Assembly: GCA_018668595.1 (NCBI GenBank) | Contig: JABJCP010000035.1 | Location: forward strand, 248,001-312,000 | DNA: 64,000 bases | From: Candidatus Woesearchaeota archaeon | GTDB lineage: Archaea > Nanobdellota > Nanobdellia > Woesearchaeales > UBA11576 | Direction of reading: 5' to 3' | Shown: positions 59,601 through 64,000 of the stretch, one piece after another | Position numbering within the stretch: position 1 is the first letter of the stretch | Layout: each line of letters starts with the position of its first letter | Translations under genes and position numbers: made by a program | Notes under the pieces: generated by a model | Told to the model about the DNA's origin: nothing | Seen by the model: the letters and a program-made list of their open reading frames with translations, nothing else | Databases searched by the model: none

Positions 59601-60627
59601 TTCTGTTTTCTCGTGCAAAACGATAAACATATGACATACCATCAAGAGCGCTTTTAGAATCAGTAATTTCTATAATGTCTGTGTAGTCTCCAATAAAACT
59701 TAGTGGTGAGTAAATTTTTACAGATAAGTATTCATCCCATCCTCCTAATAATTTATATTTTGAATAATTAAATGATAATCTTTCAACATCAAGAGAATTT
59801 AAAACTGCAACAAATTCTGCTATTTTTTTTATTCTTACAGGAAATGATGCTTCGAAGTTTGCGTATGTAAACGTCGATCCTATTCCTCTCATTTGTAATT
59901 CCATTGGATAACTTACTTTTACAAATACAGAAGATGTTCCAAATGTTACAGTAGTATTAACAGCGCCAGTTTGATTTATTTTATATCCTGTGCTTTCTTG
60001 TATTGCTGTCCAGTTGACGCACTCTGCCATTCGTCCAGAAATGAAGTGTTCCATTTGTTCTTGTGTTGACCAAAATGAAGTATATTGATTGTAGTAACAT
60101 ATTGGATTAAAGTATAATTCAGAAATAGAAAATGGTCTATTTGATCCATTAATATCGCATAACTTTCGCAAATTATTTATCCCAAAATATCCGCGATCAC
60201 TAAAATTTAATTTAGATGTCTGTCCTTTTCCTGGATAATTTGGGGGGTGTGGATAAAGTGAATAATTATTTAGTAATGGCTTTTTTATTCCATATGATAC
60301 TTTTGTCGACGGATATGCTTGTATTGATGATGAGATTTGTATTGTTTTGATATTTTCCGGGATCATTCCACCTTGGTAAGAATAAATATTTCCTCCTTGT
60401 AAACCAACTAACCATAATGCTTCTTTTGTAGTTTTTTCAAGGCATAATTTAGCATAATATTGTACTGCTTGTGATTGGAGTAGATCTTGTCCTACTCTTT
60501 GCGCTGCTGCATCTGTTTGTGCTTCTGCTACTGTTGTATTCAAATAATTCATAAAGAAGTAAATACTAATAATAACTATTCCGATTAAAATAAATAATGT
60601 TATTTGTGCTTTTTTATTATTAAACAT
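56605..60627 (-). CDS. Giant cell-surface protein with pilin-like N-terminus
   Basis: A 1340-residue protein. The N-terminus MFNNKKAQITLFILIGIVII resembles a class III (type IV pilin-like) signal: basic residues, a KKAQ-type site, then an uninterrupted hydrophobic helix. The body is extracellular: many Asn/Thr glycosylation-type sequons, Ig-like stretches (NATISLEHDDIGPHNLTVYV), several Cys-rich segments, and acidic loops like DNDCDALTDQFDPT and DGRIDGNELLEMEG that resemble calcium-binding repeats. ATG 60627 is chosen so that the signal is N-terminal; GTG 60651 is an alternative. It begins one base after the preceding lipoprotein stop, so they form an operon. Adhesion or attachment to a host is plausible. 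Confidence 0.65.
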   Translation of the reverse strand: MFNNKKAQITLFILIGIVIISIYFFMNYLNTTVAEAQTDAAAQRVGQDLLQSQAVQYYAKLCLEKTTKEALWLVGLQGGNIYSYQGGMIPENIKTIQISSSIQAYPSTKVSYGIKKPLLNNYSLYPHPPNYPGKGQTSKLNFSDRGYFGINNLRKLCDINGSNRPFSISELYFNPICYYNQYTSFWSTQEQMEHFISGRMAECVNWTAIQESTGYKINQTGAVNTTVTFGTSSVFVKVSYPMELQMRGIGSTFTYANFEASFPVRIKKIAEFVAVLNSLDVERLSFNYSKYKLLGGWDEYLSVKIYSPLSFIGDYTDIIEITDSKSALDGMSYVYRFARENRIPALDLIDYNPIGEFDIIAMEYENITISPNPSGYKCSGDSCYIPIYDPDEDKLFYDYVGWKETCNEKFNFETGKVEDSCSHLQPQTSYLMKGSNENVDLRNPKKWTSSINYMSSSKNATISLEHDDIGPHNLTVYVCDAGGLCDYQIVRVMVYDVPKLYLNGSNVYDDIPDHYASIEDVYNLHAFVQHYFTNLVDLVFNDSIEGFEKKISAHEDEKKWDYYLSIPWDNFDIKTIDENSPFKKMIHLFNNPNGKLNKTHNISMTVSPSYPPAALHQVQVMQCLPHRNEEHPYPYPYNNITKDGDEVPIDPYLASHACCSNGGVMEEYIDVTTDLIDGSILVEHEFGDEVSAAIFSTQPGLFETVPVAWKNAQFLGTTENFPSYLNITLNKTFVNVSFKFPLPGTTPNTFKLQIDSTDPNYPSYGQYLGSSTKCFKGGLQYGHPYSFEETTFSLYINPETGLQYEIDQDNLNKIPDEKLKNDIIKREITRKCSDYRGNTCEGSFVDVRKVFHPCLDVGVEETCSGPDPKIKWPLTGTPLQECFNYNYNDGNKTFEQAYGLAKKTGGEANGVCNSTAKCVGNDISTGSGCHGGGCSLDLYGNSNVTTKTILHSCSLHDGKISMDSENYYCDFTNNIDYDDLDGIEDKTNYETNVYICDDNNKPDLCTAELKPLTEVQIPINDNKKEIVEACKSEGPNIDFITKGEDNVGGYASNQKDFCGDQAYEVVSENKLGEKICCDGRIDGNELLEMEGEEPLLMECVDEDLKCIDSVSPKNDNKPILNSEGYFSDTCWDEMDNDCDALTDQFDPTCIGTTGNIYNKPNDANQGKVMCGSNNNICINKMKDVLPGFFTGNSLEGMQCLQEEYTYGGAGNNKVRTGLCECGNIPEGEYTAGTIIELEIPELNQLGSKTFICIPPKANPNFLINLIISSSPTQFPEMSTGELTTTLEINFVDFKYEITAKTYPDNTNCNLNLIPNFANKKIKINNAIEKSCILKFERKNI

Positions 60628-60628
60628 T

Positions 60629-60919
60629 TTATATTTTTGGTAGTGATTCACATTTATTATCTATGCATTGCATAGGGTATGGGCAGTATCCTTCACACAC
60701 AAAGTCTTGTCGATCAACACATCTTTCAAAGTATTTCATATTGCCTAGATAGCACATTCCTGTTTCAGAATCAAAACCATTACAAACACAATCAGAATCT
60801 GAACCACAATATGTAGAATTTATTTCTGAGCAGCTAACAAAGGGGTTATATTTTTCTTCACAGCCCATAATAAGAATTATTGCTATTATTAATACTACTA
60901 ATAATACTAACTTTTTCAA
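60629..60919 (-). CDS. Small cysteine-rich lipoprotein
   Basis: A 96-residue secreted protein: hydrophobic signal LVLLVVLIIAIILI with lipobox IMGC (Cys20), then ten further Cys in C-x7-C, C-V-C and C-x4-C-type spacing, suggesting a compact disulfide-bonded domain. It is immediately upstream of the giant surface protein gene and co-transcribed with it, so it may assist its display or adhesion. Confidence 0.65.
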   Translation of the reverse strand: MKKLVLLVVLIIAIILIMGCEEKYNPFVSCSEINSTYCGSDSDCVCNGFDSETGMCYLGNMKYFERCVDRQDFVCEGYCPYPMQCIDNKCESLPKI

Positions 60920-61029
60920 TTAATACACCCCTTTTATAATATAATTTATATAATAATAATTGTTTTCTTTTATATATTTTTCTGTAAATTTGGTTGAGAG
61001 AACATTAATTAAACTATATGTTAGAAATC

Positions 61030-61055
61030 TTTAAAAATCAGACACCTATTCCTAA
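61030..61055 (+). promoter_or_regulatory. Promoter sharing a post-TATA motif
   Basis: TTTAAAAATCAGACACCTAT then TCCTAACATT immediately before ATG 61061. It aligns with 1607 (TTTATAAACTCAACACCCAT then TCCTAACAT) and 31282. The spacing makes the 61061 mRNA leaderless. Confidence 0.55.
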
Positions 61056-61060
61056 CATTC

Positions 61061-61669
61061 ATGACAAATAATTTAATTGCAAAAGTAATTCCTATAAAAT
61101 CAGGATCAAAGTATCATATTAAAAGTGCAGGTGATTTTTGTTTAGACTGCCTTAAACACAGATCGCCTAATGGGTTTTCTATTTATACTGATGCTTCTTA
61201 TTTTCCTGGTCTTTCTGGAAGAACTCTTCCTGTAGAACTGTGCGGTGCAGTTCATAAAATAATTCAGGTTACTATGGATCAGGATTTAGAATCTGTTTTG
61301 GGAAGAATTGGTTTTGTGGAAACAGATAAATTTCCAAGGTTAGGTAGTGCTACTTTCTTTGGTGGCATTGGCAGTATTGCTTATAGAGTTTCTTACAAAG
61401 AAAACTCAGAAAAAAAGAAAATAGATTCAATTTTAAGATTTTATGGTAAAGAAAGAAACAAAGATTCAGTTGATTTACCTGGATTCCTTTCATCAAGAAT
61501 TGATTTTTATACAGAAAACAAAACTACTGATGCAATCTACACAGTCACAAAAGCTTTACTAAAAAATGGAAGCAATGTAGCAATTCCAAATTCAGAAGAT
61601 AATATCAATAAATATTTCCGACTTAAACCTAATAAGCAAGGGTTTACTACACGGGAAATTATTGTTTAA
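61061..61669 (+). CDS. Hypothetical protein
   Basis: A 202-residue soluble alpha/beta protein, not recognised. It has two nearby Cys (DFCLDCLKHRSPNGFSIYTD) and a glycine-rich segment ATFFGGIGSIAYRVSYKE. The TATA box lies ~28 bases before ATG, giving a leaderless mRNA. The stop overlaps the convergent gene by four bases. Confidence 0.45.
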   Translation: MTNNLIAKVIPIKSGSKYHIKSAGDFCLDCLKHRSPNGFSIYTDASYFPGLSGRTLPVELCGAVHKIIQVTMDQDLESVLGRIGFVETDKFPRLGSATFFGGIGSIAYRVSYKENSEKKKIDSILRFYGKERNKDSVDLPGFLSSRIDFYTENKTTDAIYTVTKALLKNGSNVAIPNSEDNINKYFRLKPNKQGFTTREIIV

Positions 61670-62787
61670 TCATTCACTACCAAACTTTCCAAAAAACCAA
61701 TATATTTCTCATTAAGTTTTACTGCTCGGTCTACTAACAAATCTATTTGTATTTTGTATTTTTCTTCTTGTTCTAATTCATGTATTTTAGAGGTATATCT
61801 GTATTTTTCAAGGTCTAATTTTTCTTCAATAACTGTTTGAGGCGGAAGTAATCCATCTGTTACATAACCGCAGTGTGAAAAATCGTGTGATCTTCTACGT
61901 TCATATTTTAGTTCTACAATATCTTTTATTGAAAAACCAACACTTCTTAATGATTTTAGTGCGATTTCTGTATTTATTTTCCAATACTCCACATATAATT
62001 CATCTTGTTCGTCTAAAATTTCTGATGGAACCTCTACTTTTTGAGATCCTCCTCTTGAAACTTGTACTTCTTCTGGAATTGCAGAAAATGAGCAAAATGA
62101 ACTGTTCCGTGTTATAGACCAATTTGTCATTTTTCTTGACTGAATTAATTCTTCTTCAACATAGTCTTGTTCAACTATTGCATCAAGTTTATCGGGTCGT
62201 GGATAATTTATTTTCTTTGGTTCTTTCGCAGGTTTATATTCAGTATCAATAAATGAATTTAAAAAATCAAGATATTCTTCACACACTTTAGTTGCTCTTT
62301 TTGCTAAATCCGCATAGTCTTGTAGAATTTCTTTATCGCTTTCATTCAGTTCCCAATATTTTTTTATGAATGCATTATATTTTTTCTGAGGAAGTATAGT
62401 TTGTAGAGCATTTTCTATCTGCCCATATTTTGGTTTTATATGTATGTTTGGATCTCTAAATAATTTTTGAAATATTTCTTCGACAGGCATTGGTGAGGCT
62501 TTTGTTGCAATCTTTACATTAATTTTGTTAAGTTCTTCTCCAATTGCATAATATTCTTTTTCAAATTCAGGAGAAACGTTGCAAAAGTAAAAAAACTCAC
62601 TTAATCCTTTAGTATCTCCATATGCTCTGTCAAACTGAGTTCTATCAGGCATAAGAGGATGTGGATTATCCATCACTTTCATTGAATATAATTTTGTTCT
62701 TGTAAATGGTATCAACCAATTTTCTAAATAATATTTATTTATTTTTTCTTTCATTTTTTTACCTCTTTTATTTTTGTTAACATTCAT
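61666..62787 (-). CDS. Hypothetical helical protein
   Basis: A 373-residue soluble, mostly helical protein. Its most distinctive segment is RRRSHDFSHCGYVTDGLLPP near residue 310. ATG 62787 overlaps the upstream stop by four bases (ATGA), but ATG 62754 has a better ribosome site (AGAGGTAAAAAA). Not recognised. It is the second gene of a two-gene operon. Confidence 0.45.
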   Translation of the reverse strand: MNVNKNKRGKKMKEKINKYYLENWLIPFTRTKLYSMKVMDNPHPLMPDRTQFDRAYGDTKGLSEFFYFCNVSPEFEKEYYAIGEELNKINVKIATKASPMPVEEIFQKLFRDPNIHIKPKYGQIENALQTILPQKKYNAFIKKYWELNESDKEILQDYADLAKRATKVCEEYLDFLNSFIDTEYKPAKEPKKINYPRPDKLDAIVEQDYVEEELIQSRKMTNWSITRNSSFCSFSAIPEEVQVSRGGSQKVEVPSEILDEQDELYVEYWKINTEIALKSLRSVGFSIKDIVELKYERRRSHDFSHCGYVTDGLLPPQTVIEEKLDLEKYRYTSKIHELEQEEKYKIQIDLLVDRAVKLNEKYIGFLESLVVND

Positions 62788-63350
62788 TTATCATAATAAT
62801 CAAATCTTAATTCATCTACTTCAATGTTTAATCCTAATTTTTCTTTATGTTTTCTTAATGTCTTCAAAGCCAACTTATCATAATCTCGTTCACCTTGATG
62901 TCCTGCTTTGACATATCCTTGTTCTGCAAAATAGTAAATACTTGCAATTTCTTCTAGAGCATACCCAACTAATCTATCAATGTCAGAATGATTTTTTTCT
63001 ACTTTGGTTTTATTGTACGTAATCTTTCTTGTTTGTCGCATAAATATTTCATCAGTAACATATAATTTTTTAAGTTCACAAAAAATATTTTGAAATCTTT
63101 TATTTTCAGATAATATGTTCCAAGAATTAATATTAATTCCGGAGATTTCATCTCGCAACTCATTTCCTAGTTCTATAATTTTTTCTTTTAAACTTACATC
63201 TACCTTATTGCCATTATATTTTTGAATTTCATCTGCAATAATTATATCTAACACATCATAATCTTGCAAAGATTCGACACATTTTCTCATTTTTGTTAAG
63301 TATGCAGAATATAATCCGATTCCTGTCCACACTCTTTTTTGTTTTGTCAT
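62784..63350 (-). CDS. Hypothetical helical protein
   Basis: A 188-residue helical protein, unrecognised. The central part (LVGYALEEIASIYYFAEQGY then VKAGHQGERDYDKLALKTLR) looks like a helical bundle. It is translationally coupled to the 61666-62787 gene. ATG 63350 is used; GTG 63356 is possible. Confidence 0.45.
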   Translation of the reverse strand: MTKQKRVWTGIGLYSAYLTKMRKCVESLQDYDVLDIIIADEIQKYNGNKVDVSLKEKIIELGNELRDEISGININSWNILSENKRFQNIFCELKKLYVTDEIFMRQTRKITYNKTKVEKNHSDIDRLVGYALEEIASIYYFAEQGYVKAGHQGERDYDKLALKTLRKHKEKLGLNIEVDELRFDYYDK

Positions 63351-63445
63351 AACCACACAGGAGTAACGGCAACACTAAATAAGTTTCTACTAATTTATTG
63401 CTGATTATAACAAAATTTATATACTAATTGTGATTATAAGTAATT

Positions 63446-64000
63446 ATGCTAACAAAAACTGAACAAAAGATATTATTTGAATTAGACAAAAATGCTAGAT
63501 TATCAGGATCTCAAATAGCTAAAAAACTAAAATATTCTCCTGAAGCAGTAAATTATAACATCAGAAACCTTGAAAAAAAAGGAATAATTACAGATTATAT
63601 TACTGTTACTGATTTTTCAAAATTAGGATTAACACACTATAAATTTAATTTAAAATTTAATAACTTAAATGAAAAAATAAGAAAAGAAGTAGTGGATTTT
63701 CTAAAAACAAAGAAATCAGTTAAATGGATTGCAGATTGTGAAGGAAATTTTGATCTAATGTTTTCTGTTAGATGTAAAACTTGTTCTGATTTTGAAAAAC
63801 TAAAATATGATCTTTTCTATAATTTTGATAAATATCTTAATAAGAAAACTATTGCCATTATTTCAGAAGCAGTAACTTACACAAGGGAATACATATTACA
63901 TTCAGATGAACAGACTAATTTCGAAAAAAATGAATTTATTCTTTACTCAGGTTCAGAACAAATTAACTTAACCAAAGAAGAACTAAAAATTTTGGATTCC
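63446..64000 (+). CDS. Lrp/AsnC-type regulator, 3' end outside window
   Basis: An open frame of 185 codons running to the window edge. The N-terminus LTKTEQKILFELDKNARLSG then SQIAKKLKYSPEAVNYNIRN is an Lrp/AsnC helix-turn-helix, followed by a RAM-like domain (WIADCEGNFDLMFSVRCKTC). It ends in INLTKEELKILDS, the start of a second HTH, so this is another double-length Lrp like the one at 14915-15895. TATA sequence AATTTATATAC about 27 bases upstream suggests a leaderless mRNA. Confidence 0.75.
   Translation, partial: MLTKTEQKILFELDKNARLSGSQIAKKLKYSPEAVNYNIRNLEKKGIITDYITVTDFSKLGLTHYKFNLKFNNLNEKIRKEVVDFLKTKKSVKWIADCEGNFDLMFSVRCKTCSDFEKLKYDLFYNFDKYLNKKTIAIISEAVTYTREYILHSDEQTNFEKNEFILYSGSEQINLTKEELKILDS

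Noticed and set aside
1-64000. Alternative genetic code with TGA read as an amino acid
   Set aside because: Several genes end cleanly at TGA at family-consistent positions or four-base overlaps (e.g. 51412, 13403), so TGA is a stop.

Overview
The window looks like chromosome from a small-genome, AT-rich archaeon, most likely a DPANN-type lineage such as Woesearchaeota or a relative; the lineage is inferred. The support is a eukaryote/archaeal-type ribosomal protein L15e, a Rad50-type ATPase with a zinc hook, Lrp-like regulators, a tRNA-Tyr with a C1-G72 pair and archaeal-type introns, TATA boxes about 25 bases upstream of many start codons (leaderless mRNAs), Shine-Dalgarno GGAGG sites at others, and a pilin-like N-terminus on a very large surface protein. 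TGA is an ordinary stop codon.

Layout. 1-8.4 kb: a nucleotidyltransferase-like gene pair, small or hypothetical genes, a duplicated membrane-protein gene flanking a nicotinamidase-like gene that lacks its catalytic Cys, an HTH regulator, and G-poor intergenic DNA carrying a short interspersed repeat. 8.4-17.1 kb: an AAA ATPase, an acetyltransferase, a 706-residue caspase-like protein, an integrase remnant, an AbiEi/AbiEii pair, a 2H phosphoesterase with a tandem Lrp regulator, and an AbrB/RelE pair. 17.1-34.5 kb: a patatin-like lipase, ACT, zinc-ribbon, hypothetical, L15e, phosphoesterase, zincin, glycosyltransferase and lipoprotein genes, and a Fic protein. 34.6-46.5 kb: MntA/HepT, Rad50, surface lipoproteins, an RlaP-like nucleotidyltransferase, a LAGLIDADG protein beside a two-intron tRNA-Tyr, and a PHP phosphoesterase whose promoter and first 31 codons were copied and fused to a Nudix tail. 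46.8-49.8 kb: a compact ars operon (arsR, thioredoxin-like, arsF, arsG, permease). 49.9-55.5 kb: a toxin-like locus with one full gene, two start-less C-terminal cassettes and two partner genes. 55.9-64 kb: surface proteins, hypothetical genes and a cut Lrp regulator.

Two systems stand out. First, a family of about 182-nt structured elements occurs three times (7914-8095, 29918-30097, 41452-41634), always just downstream of a plus-strand gene. Each folds into a closing stem around five hairpins. Stem sequences change in compensating ways, while a 10-base loop (GATTYATGCA) and ATA triloops are preserved. Second, at 49.9-55.5 kb an 877-residue protein with a repeat-rich N-terminus and a HERFH zincin-like motif is followed by two 5'-truncated copies of its C-terminal module. 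Both copies start at the same codon, immediately after a partner gene, which is the layout of a polymorphic toxin with silent replacement tips.

All functions are read from sequence motifs by eye. No database search or structure prediction was run.
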